The translations under genes were made by a program, and so were the position numbers. The notes under the pieces are model-generated. The model saw only the letters and a list, made by a program, of their open reading frames with translations, was not told the origin of the DNA and made no database searches. This document shows positions 7,358 to 16,212 of a stretch of 64,000 bases of DNA, one piece after another. This stretch comes from Gemmatimonadetes bacterium SCN 70-22 (GTDB taxonomy: Bacteria; Gemmatimonadota; Gemmatimonadetes; Gemmatimonadales; Gemmatimonadaceae). The DNA lies in assembly GCA_001724275.1 (NCBI GenBank), contig MEDZ01000024.1:1-64000 (forward strand). Direction: 5' to 3'. How positions within the stretch are numbered: the stretch's first letter is position 1; the number at the start of each line of letters is the position of its first letter.

Positions 7358-8404
7358 ATGGTGATGCTGAAGCGATCCCTATCCCTGCTGTCGCTCGCCC
7401 TCTGCTTCGGGGCGGGCTTCGCCCCGCCCGCCCCGGCGCAAGGGCGGATCGTCGTCGAGACGCTCCACGCCCAGGCGCTTGAGGGGAACGGGATCGGCGA
7501 CACGCCTGACCGCAAGATCACCATCTACCTGCCGCCCAGCTACGATCGCGACGCCACGAGGCGGTATCCCGTCGTCTACCTGCTGCACGGCGTCACGTCG
7601 GACCCGAACGAATGGCTGGACGGCACGTATCAGGGGCTGAATCTCGGCGAGGCGCTCGATGAGCGCGCCGGCCTTGCCGAGTACATCGTCGTGATGCCGT
7701 TGGCCGACAACCGCTTCGGCGGAACGTTCTACGTGAACTCGGCGGCATTCGGGCGATGGGAGGACTTCATCGCGACGGAGTTGGTGCGCTTCGTCGACGC
7801 GCACTTTCGCACCTTGCCGGTGCGGCAAAGCCGCGCCCTGGCCGGCCAGTCCATGGGTGGGTTCGGTGCCCTCTACCTGGCCGGTCGCCATGCCGACACC
7901 TTCGGTCACGTCTATGCGATGAGCCCCTGCTGCCTGGGGTTCGTCGGTGATCTCGCGGCCGAGAGCGACAGATGGCGAGGGCAGCCGCGTGGATTGCTGC
8001 GGACGATGGCGACCGCGTTCGCACCGGATCCTCTTCCGGACTCGGTAGCCGCCCCTGTGCCGTTCGTCGCCGGTCCAGACGGTCGGATGCGGGAAGTCGG
8101 CGCGGTCGCCCGCGCGTGGCGCGAGTTTCTGCCGCTGTATCGGCTCATGCGCGACCCCTCGCCGTATCGTCGCCTGTGCACGATCGCGCTCGAAGCGGGG
8201 CGGGAGGATGAGATTCCCCACGTCCCTCTTGGCACGGCGGACTTCTCACGCGAGCTGACGCGCGCCGGCATCGCGCACACACTGGACGAGTTCACAGGAG
8301 GGCACACGAATCGGACTCGCGAGCGGTTCGAGACGGCTGTGCTCCCATTCCTGGCCCGCGTGCTCGCAACGCAGGATCGTCGAGGGGCGTGCGATCGGAG
8401 CTAG
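7358..8404 (+). CDS. Secreted alpha/beta-hydrolase esterase (esterase D/FrmB-like)
   Basis: This 348-residue product has a signal peptide (LSLLSLALCFGAGFAPPAPAQG, cleaved near residue 27). The hydrolase fold follows: the oxyanion strand YPVVYLLHGVTSD, the nucleophile elbow GQSMGG (serine near residue 167) and a late histidine in FTGGHTNRT. It resembles the putative-esterase family that includes S-formylglutathione hydrolase and mycolyl esterases. With a signal peptide it should act in the periplasm or outside on carboxylic esters. The ATG at 7358 follows GAGAGG. A CGTTAGGC octamer ends 12 bases before it, which may be a cassette border. Confidence 0.8.
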   Translation: MVMLKRSLSLLSLALCFGAGFAPPAPAQGRIVVETLHAQALEGNGIGDTPDRKITIYLPPSYDRDATRRYPVVYLLHGVTSDPNEWLDGTYQGLNLGEALDERAGLAEYIVVMPLADNRFGGTFYVNSAAFGRWEDFIATELVRFVDAHFRTLPVRQSRALAGQSMGGFGALYLAGRHADTFGHVYAMSPCCLGFVGDLAAESDRWRGQPRGLLRTMATAFAPDPLPDSVAAPVPFVAGPDGRMREVGAVARAWREFLPLYRLMRDPSPYRRLCTIALEAGREDEIPHVPLGTADFSRELTRAGIAHTLDEFTGGHTNRTRERFETAVLPFLARVLATQDRRGACDRS

Positions 8405-8531
8405 GGCGCCGACCATGGCCGCGCCGGGTGCGCGCGCTTGCCACGGGCCGCAGCTGCAGCGCAACGTTGTGCACGCCGGAACAGTCTCCCACCTGCGCGA
8501 GTCCCCCACCCCGCATCGCTCGGAGCCCAGC

Positions 8532-8927
8532 ATGTCCCTCAGCGTCGCAACGCACCTCATGTTCGTCGGCGTGGCCACCCAGGCCATCGAGCTCTATCGC
8601 TCGGTGTTCCCCGAGTTCGTCGTCGAGCGCATGGCCCGGTATGCCGCAGGCGAACCCGGCGCACCGGGGACGGTGAAGCGCGCCGACGCGACCTTCGCTG
8701 GCCACCGGCTCGTGATCATCGACAGCCCGGTGAAGCATGCCTTCAGCTTCACTCCCTCCGTGTCGCTCTTCGTCGATTGCCCGGATGCCGATGCGCTCGA
8801 TCGCGCGTTCCAGGCCCTCTCGGCCGACGGCGCGGTCCTCATGCCGGTCGCCGACTACGGGTTCAGCCAGCGCTTTGGCTGGTGCACCGATCGCTTCGGC
8901 GTCTCCTGGCAGCTCAACCTGCCGTAG
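8532..8927 (+). CDS. VOC-fold PhnB-like protein
   Basis: This 131-residue protein belongs to the glyoxalase/bleomycin-resistance superfamily, PhnB-like branch. It starts with THLMFVGVATQAIELYRSVFPEF (first beta-alpha-beta module). SLFVDCPDADALDRAF and GWCTDRFGVSWQLNL form the second module and end as usual for this group. The ligand is unknown; relatives include isomerases, dioxygenases and binding proteins. The ATG at 8532 gives the normal length, while an open stretch upstream is non-homologous. The gene's TAG stop lies at the left edge of a palindrome that may be another attC. Confidence 0.78.
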   Translation: MSLSVATHLMFVGVATQAIELYRSVFPEFVVERMARYAAGEPGAPGTVKRADATFAGHRLVIIDSPVKHAFSFTPSVSLFVDCPDADALDRAFQALSADGAVLMPVADYGFSQRFGWCTDRFGVSWQLNLP

Positions 8928-9003
8928 CGCACGGCAGCAGGATCCTTGCGGCCGCCAACGGCATCTTGGCGGAATCCTTGCGGCTCCCTGCCGTACGTTA
9001 GGC
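8921..9003 (+). other. Palindrome with attC-like ends
   Basis: The segment begins over the stop of the VOC gene (CCGTAGCG, a two-mismatch version of an R'' box) and ends in CGTTAGGC. The arms contain ACGGCAG and CCGCCAA, with CTGCCGT and TTGGCGG in reverse order on the other side. The next ATG is 26 bases further on. It does not share the inner sequences of sites 1-3, and CGTTAGGC is common across this genome, so the call is tentative. Confidence 0.4.
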
Positions 9004-9029
9004 TCCGAGTACACTCCAGGGAGATCCCC

Positions 9030-9374
9030 ATGCGCGATGATCAGACGGCCCCCGAGACCAGAGGCGTCACCGTGCAGCCGCTCGCCACCGTCGACCTCGG
9101 CCCCGAGATCGACGGCATGGCGGGTCGCCAGCTGCGAATGCGCCTGGTGACCATAGAACCGGGAAGCGTCTTCGGCCCGGTCCACGACCACAAGGACAGG
9201 CCGGGGATCGTCTACATCCTGCAGGGGACGATCACCGACCATCGCGACGGGATCGCCACGGACTACGGCCCCGGCGTGGGTTGGCCGGAGGACCGGAACA
9301 CCCTACACTGGTTGGAGAACAGGGGGACTGTGCCGGCGGTGGAGATCTCGGTCGACATCGTCAGGCAACCGTAG
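9030..9374 (+). CDS. Cupin-fold small protein
   Basis: This 114-residue single-domain cupin has motif 1 around PGSVFGPVHDHKDRPGIVYILQG (the His-x-His pair is a metal ligand) and motif 2 near GWPEDRNTLHWLENRG. Such proteins bind a metal and often a small organic acid or sugar, but no substrate can be named. The ATG at 9030 gives the right N-terminus. The DinB gene starts at the base after its stop, so the two are probably co-translated. Confidence 0.75.
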   Translation: MRDDQTAPETRGVTVQPLATVDLGPEIDGMAGRQLRMRLVTIEPGSVFGPVHDHKDRPGIVYILQGTITDHRDGIATDYGPGVGWPEDRNTLHWLENRGTVPAVEISVDIVRQP

Positions 9375-9899
9375 GTGCACCCCCCGACCCCCGACACGAC
9401 CGGACCCGACGTGATCGCACAATTCCAGCGCCTCGCCAGGCACGGCGCCTGGGCCGACGCCCGCCTCCTCGCGGCCGCCCGACGGGCCGAGGGCGACCGT
9501 TCCACCGTGCTCCGCGAGCTTGCGCACGTGCGCGGTGCGCAGGAGACATGGCTCGCTCGCATCGAGGGACGGCCGTCGACGCTCCCCGTCTGGCCGACGC
9601 TGAGCCTCGCGGAGCTCGAGACGGTCGGCCAAACGGTCGACGCCACGATGCACGCCGTCCTGGCCGGGCTCACAGCGACCGCGCTGGCAGGCGAGGTGGC
9701 GTACACGACCTCGGCGGGAGTCGCCCATCGCACGCCGCTGGTCGACGTCCTGCTCCAGCTCTTCACGCACGGCCAGTATCATCGCGGCAAGGCCAACGCC
9801 GCGCTCCGCGCGATCGGGGCAGAGGCGGCGGGCGTGGACTTCATCAGCTGGGCGCGAGAGGGCGAACCCAGCGCACGCCCTCCTGCGCCGTCCCGCTAG
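9375..9899 (+). CDS. DinB-family four-helix protein
   Basis: This 174-residue DinB-like protein has the four-helix bundle with three metal-binding histidines: one in RELAHVRGAQETW and the pair in FTHGQYHRGK near residue 135. The family includes thiol transferases (bacillithiol or mycothiol dependent) and many proteins of unknown role. Translation most likely starts at the GTG at 9375, directly after the cupin stop; a second GTG at 9411 is possible. The last 56 bases overlap the end of the opposite-strand gene, so the two are convergent. Confidence 0.78.
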   Translation: MHPPTPDTTGPDVIAQFQRLARHGAWADARLLAAARRAEGDRSTVLRELAHVRGAQETWLARIEGRPSTLPVWPTLSLAELETVGQTVDATMHAVLAGLTATALAGEVAYTTSAGVAHRTPLVDVLLQLFTHGQYHRGKANAALRAIGAEAAGVDFISWAREGEPSARPPAPSR

Positions 9900-11304
9900 C
9901 CGCGACCCTGGTGACCTGCGTTCCTGCCGTCGTCATCACCCAGATCTCGCCATTGCGGTAGAAGACGATCCAATCGCCGAGGGGGGTGACGTCGGCGATG
10001 AAGTCGTCGTGGCCGGTGTCGATCGAGATCGGCGTGAGGTTGGTGCCGTCGGCGTCGATGCGGTAGATGCCAAAGGTCGTGCTCGTACCGACCTTGGCCG
10101 ACAGATAGAACTGCGTGCCGTTGGGCGCCCATGTGATGCCGGCGCCGGCGGGGAGTGCGGTCACCAGCCGCTGGTCGGTGAAGTCGGTCCTCACGGTGTA
10201 GGCGTTGCCGCCGGCCGCAAAGAGGATGCGATCGCCGAGGGGTGACCAGCGGGGGGCTATGGACGTGCAGTAGCTGGAGTTCACTCCAATGATCCCTGCC
10301 CCGCTCGCGCTCGCGATGGCCAGCGGGTGACCGCCGGGGCAATCGCCATACATGAGCGTGAGGCGCGAGCCGTCTGGGGAGAGGTCCGGAAGGTACGAAG
10401 GTCCCGCTCCGACGATCTGCCGCTTGTTGGCCCCGGTGCTGTCCATGGCATAGATGACGTTCTCGCCGAAATACCCGCCGCGAGCGAGCATGATGTTGCC
10501 AACCACCGACGGCGCGATCCCGGTCTCGAGGTAGGTCGGGCTCGCGCCGTCTCCCCGCATCTTGTAGATGCGCGACGCCGAGCCCTCCCACCACGAGGCG
10601 ACGAGCGCCAGCGACGTGAGCGGGACGGGGTTGACGTTCACGACTGCCGACCCGCTCACCCCCTCGCTGGTTGCGGTGATCGTCGCCCCCTGGCCGAGGG
10701 AGACTGCGTTGACCAATCCGGCCGCGCTCACGCTGGCGACGCCGGGCGTGGCGGCGCTCCATGTGACGGTGCGGCCGGTGAGGACGTTGCCGCGCGCATC
10801 CCTCAGCTCGACGCTGAGCTGCCGGGTCGCACCGATGGTCAGGTCCACGCTCGCCGGCGCCAGGGTGACCGATGCGACGGCGGCTAGGCTCACGGTGACC
10901 TGCCCAGTCGCCTGGAGCTTGCGCTTCCCCTTGCCGCTGACGGATGCGGTAACGGTCACCGGACCTCCCGCCGACACCCCGGTCACGACCCCGGAGTCCG
11001 AGACGGTGGCCACCGTGTAGTTGGGGGTGACCCCCCAGGTGACGGCGCACGGTGCGATGTCGGCCCCGGCTTGGTCTTTCACCGCCAGCAGTCGGGTGGC
11101 ACCCACCTCGACGGTCAGTGCGGACGGGGAGAGCGCGATGCTCGTGGTCCACTTCGGGAGGGCGGGGCATGCACCGGGGCGACGGGCCGCCTCCATCGCC
11201 AGCGAGGGCTCCAGACGGGTGGGTGACGGTACTGTGGGCTCTGTGCACGCGGCGGCTGCAACGACGCAGGCGGCGAAGGCGACGGTAATGTGGCGGTAGT
11301 TCAC
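9844..11304 (-). CDS. Lipoprotein with two bacterial Ig-like domains and TolB-type propeller
   Basis: This 486-residue lipoprotein starts at a GTG. The signal segment is HITVAFAACVVAAAAC, with the lipid-anchor cysteine near residue 18. Two BIG2-like Ig domains follow (about residues 60-140 and 145-225; signatures SPSALTVEVGATRLLAV and APASVDLTIGATRQLSV). The C-terminal half is a beta-propeller of TolB/WD40-like blades (LSPDGSRLTLMYG, WSPLGDRILFAAGG, WAPNGTQFYLSAK). It is likely displayed on the outer membrane or periplasmic side for binding. The longer open frame to 11607 is not needed. The fold is clear but the partner is unknown. Confidence 0.8.
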   Translation of the reverse strand: MNYRHITVAFAACVVAAAACTEPTVPSPTRLEPSLAMEAARRPGACPALPKWTTSIALSPSALTVEVGATRLLAVKDQAGADIAPCAVTWGVTPNYTVATVSDSGVVTGVSAGGPVTVTASVSGKGKRKLQATGQVTVSLAAVASVTLAPASVDLTIGATRQLSVELRDARGNVLTGRTVTWSAATPGVASVSAAGLVNAVSLGQGATITATSEGVSGSAVVNVNPVPLTSLALVASWWEGSASRIYKMRGDGASPTYLETGIAPSVVGNIMLARGGYFGENVIYAMDSTGANKRQIVGAGPSYLPDLSPDGSRLTLMYGDCPGGHPLAIASASGAGIIGVNSSYCTSIAPRWSPLGDRILFAAGGNAYTVRTDFTDQRLVTALPAGAGITWAPNGTQFYLSAKVGTSTTFGIYRIDADGTNLTPISIDTGHDDFIADVTPLGDWIVFYRNGEIWVMTTAGTQVTRVAASGTAQEGVRWVRPLAPS

Positions 11305-11582
11305 GATGGCCCTGGAGGATGAAGGTCTTGGCCGGGGAACAACCCGCGTGGGTGCCGACAGGCGAATGCCGCCGGTGTCGCGAGTCGCGTCGAAAGAACG
11401 GACGGAGACGCTAGGCCACACGCGTCTATCGGGCGTTATGGCTGGGCATGCCACCCGCCCCGCTGGCGATTCCCCGATCCGATCGGCCCCGCACCCTGAT
11501 TGCCGGCACGTACCCCCGCTGCCACGATTGACGCTCGGGACCAGCGGATGCACGCGCGCCCCGAACGCCACGGCCGGACACC

Positions 11583-12701
11583 ATGTCGTACGAGTTGAGC
11601 GCCCCACCCAGCGTCCTCGACGCCACCCCCGCCGTCCCCACGACGCACTGGCACACGCTCGACGACGGCCGCGTCCAGTGCGACATCTGTCCCCGTGCCT
11701 GCAAGCTGCACGAGCAACAGCGCGGCATGTGCTTCGTCCGCGCCCGACTCGGCGGCGAGATCAGGCTCACCAGCCATGGCCGCTCGAGCGGCTTCTGCAT
11801 CGATCCCATCGAGAAGAAGCCGCTCTCCCACTTCCTCCCGGGGACCCCGGTGCTCTCGTTCGGCACCGCCGGCTGCATGCTGGCCTGCAAGTTCTGCCAG
11901 AACTGGGACATCACCAAGTCGCGCGATGTCGACACGCTGGCCGATGCCGCCACGCCGGAGCGGATCGCGGCGGTGGCGGTCGAGCTGGGGTGCCGGAGCG
12001 TGGCCTTCACCTACAACGACCCGGTCGTCTTTCACGAGTACGCCATCGACGTCGCGCAGGCGTGCCGGGACCGTGGCGTGCGCACGGTGGCGGTGACGGC
12101 GGGGTACCAGAATGCGGCGCCGCGCGCCGAGTTCTACCGCCACATGGACGCCGCCAACGTGGACCTCAAGGCGTTCACGGAGTCGTTCTATCACGACGTC
12201 TGCGCGGGGCACCTGCGGCCGGTGCTCGATACGCTCGTCTACCTCACGCACGAGACGAACGTCTGGCTCGAGATCACGAACCTGGTGATCCCGGGGCTGA
12301 ACGACGCGGACGCCGAGATCGATGCCATGACGCGGTGGATCGCCGAGGAGTTGGGCCCGGACGTGCCGCTGCACTTCACGGCCTTCCACCCGGACTGGAA
12401 GATGATGGACCGTCGGCCGACGCCGTCGGCCACGCTCGCGCGCGCCCGGCAGATCGCCATGGACAACGGGGTGCGCTACGCCTACACGGGGAACGTGCAC
12501 AACCCCGAGGGCGAGACGACGCGTTGCCACGAGTGCGGCGCGGTGCTCGTCGAGCGCGACGGCTACACGATCGGGGAGTGGCACCTGGCGCCTGGCGGCC
12601 GCTGCGCGAACTGCGGCGCGCGATGCGCGGGGGTCTTCGAGGACCTCCCCGGAAGCTGGGGAGCGCATCGCCGCCCGGTGCGGATGAGCGTCACGGCGTG
12701 A
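11583..12701 (+). CDS. amrS: AmmeMemoRadiSam-system radical SAM enzyme AmrS
   Basis: This 372-residue radical SAM enzyme carries the [4Fe-4S] motif GCMLACKFC (about residues 98-106). An N-terminal CDICPRACKL cysteine cluster is typical of the AmrS/PflA-related group, as is the conserved NWDITKSR. Extra cysteine pairs at the C-terminus (CHEC and CANCGARC) suggest a zinc or auxiliary cluster. The reaction of AmrS is not established; it usually occurs with AmrA and the Memo-like AmrB. Neither partner is nearby, so they would have to be elsewhere in the genome. It is divergent from the Ig/propeller lipoprotein gene. Confidence 0.85.
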   Translation: MSYELSAPPSVLDATPAVPTTHWHTLDDGRVQCDICPRACKLHEQQRGMCFVRARLGGEIRLTSHGRSSGFCIDPIEKKPLSHFLPGTPVLSFGTAGCMLACKFCQNWDITKSRDVDTLADAATPERIAAVAVELGCRSVAFTYNDPVVFHEYAIDVAQACRDRGVRTVAVTAGYQNAAPRAEFYRHMDAANVDLKAFTESFYHDVCAGHLRPVLDTLVYLTHETNVWLEITNLVIPGLNDADAEIDAMTRWIAEELGPDVPLHFTAFHPDWKMMDRRPTPSATLARARQIAMDNGVRYAYTGNVHNPEGETTRCHECGAVLVERDGYTIGEWHLAPGGRCANCGARCAGVFEDLPGSWGAHRRPVRMSVTA

Positions 12702-13100
12702 GGCTCGTGGCTCGACCCCGGAGCGCCGCCCGCTGGATGCGGGGAGGCAACCGTGCGCCGTCCGTCCGTTGCGCGGGTGTGGCCGCGTTCCATGCGCTAC
12801 AGCATTGTACGAGCCCTTCCCGCGCCGACGCCCACGAGTCTCGGCGCCAACACCGCCGGCTCCAGGTGGGCGGTCCTCGCCTTCCCCGTCAGAGGCAACC
12901 TGCCTTGCGCTCGCCTGTACGCCATCTCGGTCACCGCGCGCGAGTGCCGACCTCGGCAGCGCGTACGCCCGCGGCCGGCTGTAACGCCTGCGCAAGGTGC
13001 CGCCTGCAAGTTGAGGATGCACGGCCGCTCCGGTCAGCCCTCCGCTGACTCGCTGTACCGTCCGCTCCTGTCGTGGGTGCTCGACGATCGCAGGAGACTC
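12702..13100 (+). other. 399-base gap without a recognisable gene
   Basis: Open frames cross this stretch but their translations are Arg/Pro-rich and look like GC-rich noise. I find no tRNA-like fold, terminator or repeat. It probably contains the promoter of the cytochrome genes downstream. Confidence 0.5.
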
Positions 13101-13502
13101 ATGCTCCCCTCGCGCCTCCAGTGGACCCCGGCGTCGCTCGTCGCCGCTGCCCTGCTCTTCGGTACCATCGCCGCGATCGCGCAGGGCGATGGTCGGGGTG
13201 TACCGCCCGACACGAGCGCCATCACTGAGGGGATGATTGCGGAGGGACGGGCCATCTATCGCGGCCATGGCGGCTGTCTCGTATGCCATGGGGCGAAGCT
13301 CGAGGGAGGCGTTGGCCCCACACTCCTGGCGCACCGGTGGAAGGACGCCGAGCGCGGCGAATACGCCGCCATCATCCGAGTGCTTTCCCGGGGTGTCCCG
13401 AATACGGTCATGGTGGCGCGCCCCAACGGCATCTCCAATGCCCAGGTCGTCGCGGTGGCGGCTTACGTGTGGGCGGTCAACCACGGCAGGGCCTCACCGT
13501 GA
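13101..13502 (+). CDS. Monohaem c-type cytochrome, exported
   Basis: This 133-residue protein has an N-terminal signal or anchor (ASLVAAALLFGTIAAIAQG) and one haem-attachment site CLVCH (Cys59, Cys62, His63). A methionine in NTVMVARPNG is a plausible sixth ligand. Size and spacing fit class I cytochrome c domains in the periplasm. The ATG at 13101 has a GGAG site; the open frame to its left is not protein-like. It lies 83 bases before the cytochrome-porin gene, and the pair could pass electrons between the outer membrane and periplasm. Confidence 0.82.
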   Translation: MLPSRLQWTPASLVAAALLFGTIAAIAQGDGRGVPPDTSAITEGMIAEGRAIYRGHGGCLVCHGAKLEGGVGPTLLAHRWKDAERGEYAAIIRVLSRGVPNTVMVARPNGISNAQVVAVAAYVWAVNHGRASP

Positions 13503-13585
13503 TGCTGCCGCGCGTCTGGTGAGGCGGCCGGCCTGACGCCCCGGAAGGGAACGACCGCACGGCGCTCTTTCCAAGGAGGGATACG

Positions 13586-15088
13586 ATGTCAGCCGCACCA
13601 TCCTCAGCCGCTTCCGTCGCATCCGTCGGGCTCGCACGGTGGCGATACCGGCGCCGTTCCACGCGTCTCGACGTGATCCTCATGGCGCTGTGCGCCCTCC
13701 CGGCCGTGGCGCCACCGGCCGCTGCGCTCGCGCGCGGCGATGCCCCTCGCGCCCGAATGCTCGGGCCGTTCCTCGCCCACACCGTGTCGGCGACTCCGCG
13801 GCACTTCGCCACGACGTTGCTGCTGGTCCCCAGCTTCTCCCGGCAGACCGGTCTCGCCTGCAGCGCCTGCCACTTTCAGTTCCCGCAGCTCACTCCGTTC
13901 GGTCGCCTGTTCAAGCTCAACGGCTACACGATGACGGGGCTCAAGACGATTCCCGCCTCCGGCGATTCCTCGGCGCGACCGTCGCTCTCACTCTCGCCGA
14001 TCCCGCCCATCTCGGCGATGCTGGTGGCCTCGGTCTCGCACGTGGGCAAGACGCCGGCCGGAACCCAGAATGAGGGAGCGGCACTTCCGCAGGAGGCGAG
14101 CCTCTTCCTGGCCGGCGCGCTCACGCCGAAGCTGGGCGCGTTCCTGCAGTACACGTACAGTGGCACGGAGGCGTCGTTCGGCATGGACAACATCGACATC
14201 CGCTTCGCCTCGCACGCGACGCTTGCCTCGCGCGATCTCCTCTACGGGCTGACCCTCCACAACAACCCAACCGTGCAGGACGTCTGGAACACGGTCCCGG
14301 CGTGGGGGTGGCCGTTCATGCAGTCCGAGCAGACTCCGGCCTCCCTTGCCGCCCCCGTGCTTGCCGACGCCTACTCGCAGAATGTCCTCGGCCTCGGCGC
14401 CTACGGGCTCTGGAACCAGGCGCTCTATGGGGAGATCTCGATCTACCGCTCGGCGTTGCAGGGCCGGGAACTGCCGCTGGACGGCAACGCCTCCGGCGTG
14501 CTCAAGGCGGTCGCACCGTACTGGCGCGTCGCGCTGCAGCGCGACGTGGGCAGCGGGCACGTGATGATCGGGAGCTATGGCATCGACTCTCGCTCCTTCG
14601 GGAGCGGCGTGTCCGGGTTGACCGACCGGTACACCGACGTCGCCGGCGATGCGCAGTACGAGAGCCGCGTCACCGGCGAGCAGGTCCTGCTCGTGCGCGG
14701 GAGCGTGATCCGCGAGCGACGCCACCTGACGTCGATGGTCGACGCAGGTGGCGCCGACAAGCTGCGCCAGCACCTCACCGCGCTGCAGGCCAATGCCGCG
14801 TACCAGCCGAGCGGACGGGGGTCCGTGTCGTTAGGCTACTTCGCCACGACGGGCACGCGTGACGGGACGCTCTTCGCGCCGGCCGCGGTGGACGGGAGCG
14901 CCAACGGCAGGCCGGACACGGCGGGGCTCATGGGCGAGGTGACGCTGAACCCGTGGCAGAACACCCGGATCGGCCTCCACTACACGGCCTTCACGAAGTT
15001 CAACGGGGCGTCGGCCAACTACGACGGGAGCGGACGACGCGCTCGCGACAACAATACGCTCTACCTCTATACCTGGCTGGTGTTCTGA
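13586..15088 (+). CDS. Cyc2-like fused monohaem cytochrome-porin
   Basis: This 500-residue protein has a long N-terminal export segment (hydrophobic DVILMALCALPAVAPPAAALA). One haem site, CSACH (Cys92-His96), lies within VPSFSRQTGLACSACHFQFP, followed by LTPFGRLFKLNGY. The remaining ~390 residues are beta-strand-rich and end in TWLVF, with the terminal phenylalanine expected of outer-membrane barrels. The RQTG-CxxCH-FP-L-FGR-FK-GY pattern is the hallmark of Cyc2-type proteins, which oxidise extracellular Fe(II) in known iron oxidisers. A strong AAGGAGG precedes the ATG. The barrel and haem call is firm; the iron-oxidation role is inference. Confidence 0.72.
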   Translation: MSAAPSSAASVASVGLARWRYRRRSTRLDVILMALCALPAVAPPAAALARGDAPRARMLGPFLAHTVSATPRHFATTLLLVPSFSRQTGLACSACHFQFPQLTPFGRLFKLNGYTMTGLKTIPASGDSSARPSLSLSPIPPISAMLVASVSHVGKTPAGTQNEGAALPQEASLFLAGALTPKLGAFLQYTYSGTEASFGMDNIDIRFASHATLASRDLLYGLTLHNNPTVQDVWNTVPAWGWPFMQSEQTPASLAAPVLADAYSQNVLGLGAYGLWNQALYGEISIYRSALQGRELPLDGNASGVLKAVAPYWRVALQRDVGSGHVMIGSYGIDSRSFGSGVSGLTDRYTDVAGDAQYESRVTGEQVLLVRGSVIRERRHLTSMVDAGGADKLRQHLTALQANAAYQPSGRGSVSLGYFATTGTRDGTLFAPAAVDGSANGRPDTAGLMGEVTLNPWQNTRIGLHYTAFTKFNGASANYDGSGRRARDNNTLYLYTWLVF

Positions 15089-15111
15089 GTCCGGTGTGGC
15101 GCGCACACGGG

Positions 15112-15149
15112 GATCGCCGTCGTGGGATGCGGACCCCGCGACGGCGATC
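15112..15149. terminator. Hairpin between convergent genes
   Basis: An 11-bp perfect stem, GATCGCCGTCG with its reverse complement, encloses a 16-base loop. It lies between the ends of the cytochrome-porin gene and the DsrE-like gene and could stop transcription from both sides. There is no T-run. Confidence 0.55.
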
Positions 15150-15191
15150 GTCGCCAGGCACCCGGCGGGGGTGTCCCGGCCGTTCGATGCC

Positions 15192-15743
15192 TCACGGCGT
15201 GAACGTCGCGTACCCCTGAGCCGCCAGCACCGCCCGCGCCATCGTCGCCGAGTTGGCGACCTTCACGAACGGGAGCAATCCCTCGCGCGGCACCTTGCGA
15301 TTGATGAGCGCCTGCCCGCAGACGATGATCTGCACGCCGGCCGCGTTGAGCGCCTCCAGCAGCGGGATGCTCTCGTTCTCCGCCCCGGTGGCCGCCTTGT
15401 AGGCCTCGCGGTTCAACAGCGACTGCGTCGCCGTCCCGTGCACGATGATCGCCAGGTGCACGTTGCGCCTGGGAACGCCCTCCTGCTCGGCCATCACGAA
15501 GAAGTTGGCGGGCACGCGGAACCCCGAGACGAGCTGGCCGGGCTTCTCCGGACCCTGCGTGACGTCCCACGACACGCGGTACTGGATCGACTTGTCGGCG
15601 GGGAAGGTGATGTTCGCGATCGGGTTGTTGGCCCCGAGCTTCTTGATGAGCGCCTCACCCGTCTGGGCAAGGGCGGCGGTGGGGGGGGCGAACGGCGCGG
15701 CGAGCAGCGCCGCGAACGCGAGGCGGGCGACGGGGCGAATCAT
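15192..15743 (-). CDS. Secreted DsrE/DsrF-like protein
   Basis: This 183-residue protein has a signal peptide (LAFAALLAAPFAPPTAALAQ). Its DsrE-like fold shows VHLAIIVHGTATQSLLN, the middle helix EALNAAGVQIIVCGQALINRKV and the end VKVANSATMARAVLAAQGYATFTP. The conserved cysteine of sulfur-carrying members is in VCGQAL. Periplasmic members of this family are common but their roles are unclear; a link to sulfur or electron metabolism is only suggested by the cytochromes next door. A GGAGGG site precedes the chosen ATG. Confidence 0.75.
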   Translation of the reverse strand: MIRPVARLAFAALLAAPFAPPTAALAQTGEALIKKLGANNPIANITFPADKSIQYRVSWDVTQGPEKPGQLVSGFRVPANFFVMAEQEGVPRRNVHLAIIVHGTATQSLLNREAYKAATGAENESIPLLEALNAAGVQIIVCGQALINRKVPREGLLPFVKVANSATMARAVLAAQGYATFTP

Positions 15744-16212
15744 GATCCCTCCGGGAGGTGCGGGATGGGTCGGCGACGGGCAACCGGGCGCGGGGAGCGG
15801 CCATGGCACGCCCCCGCGCTGCAATCTGCGAACTCCAGAGAGAGGATGCGAGGTTCGTGATCGGGAGTGGACAGCGAGCGCCACGGCGACGTGAACGGTA
15901 GCCGCTGGCAGGCGCCGCGGCCCGGCACACCTGTCGGCGGCGCCGGAACGTAGGTCATCACCAGCAGGCTCAGCGCGCTACGGCACCAGATGACCCCGAA
16001 GAGGGGAGGGCGAGGAAGCGCTGCGCCCGTCAGCGCATGGTCGCCGCCGATCATCGCGATGCGAATCCCCGCGAGCCCCTCGGGCGTTGCCCCTGCCACG
16101 CCTGCGGCGCGGGTCCGGGCCCTCCCGCCTTCCCCGATCCGCTCACCGTGTCAGGGGTTCTACGATGCCGCGAGCGCGCCGGCACGGCGAGCTTGCCCGG
16201 ACGGAGGAGACG
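15744..16212. other. 469-base divergent intergenic region
   Basis: This region lies between the DsrE-like gene (leftward) and the acyl-CoA synthetase (rightward). Open frames exist on both strands but none has a start site or composition like a real gene. I see no strong palindrome. It must contain promoters for both directions, but I cannot place them. Confidence 0.45.

Noticed and set aside
12753-13100. N-terminal extension of the cytochrome c gene by 116 codons
   Set aside because: The translation is Arg/Pro-rich noise, whereas the ATG at 13101 has a ribosome site and is followed by a normal signal sequence.
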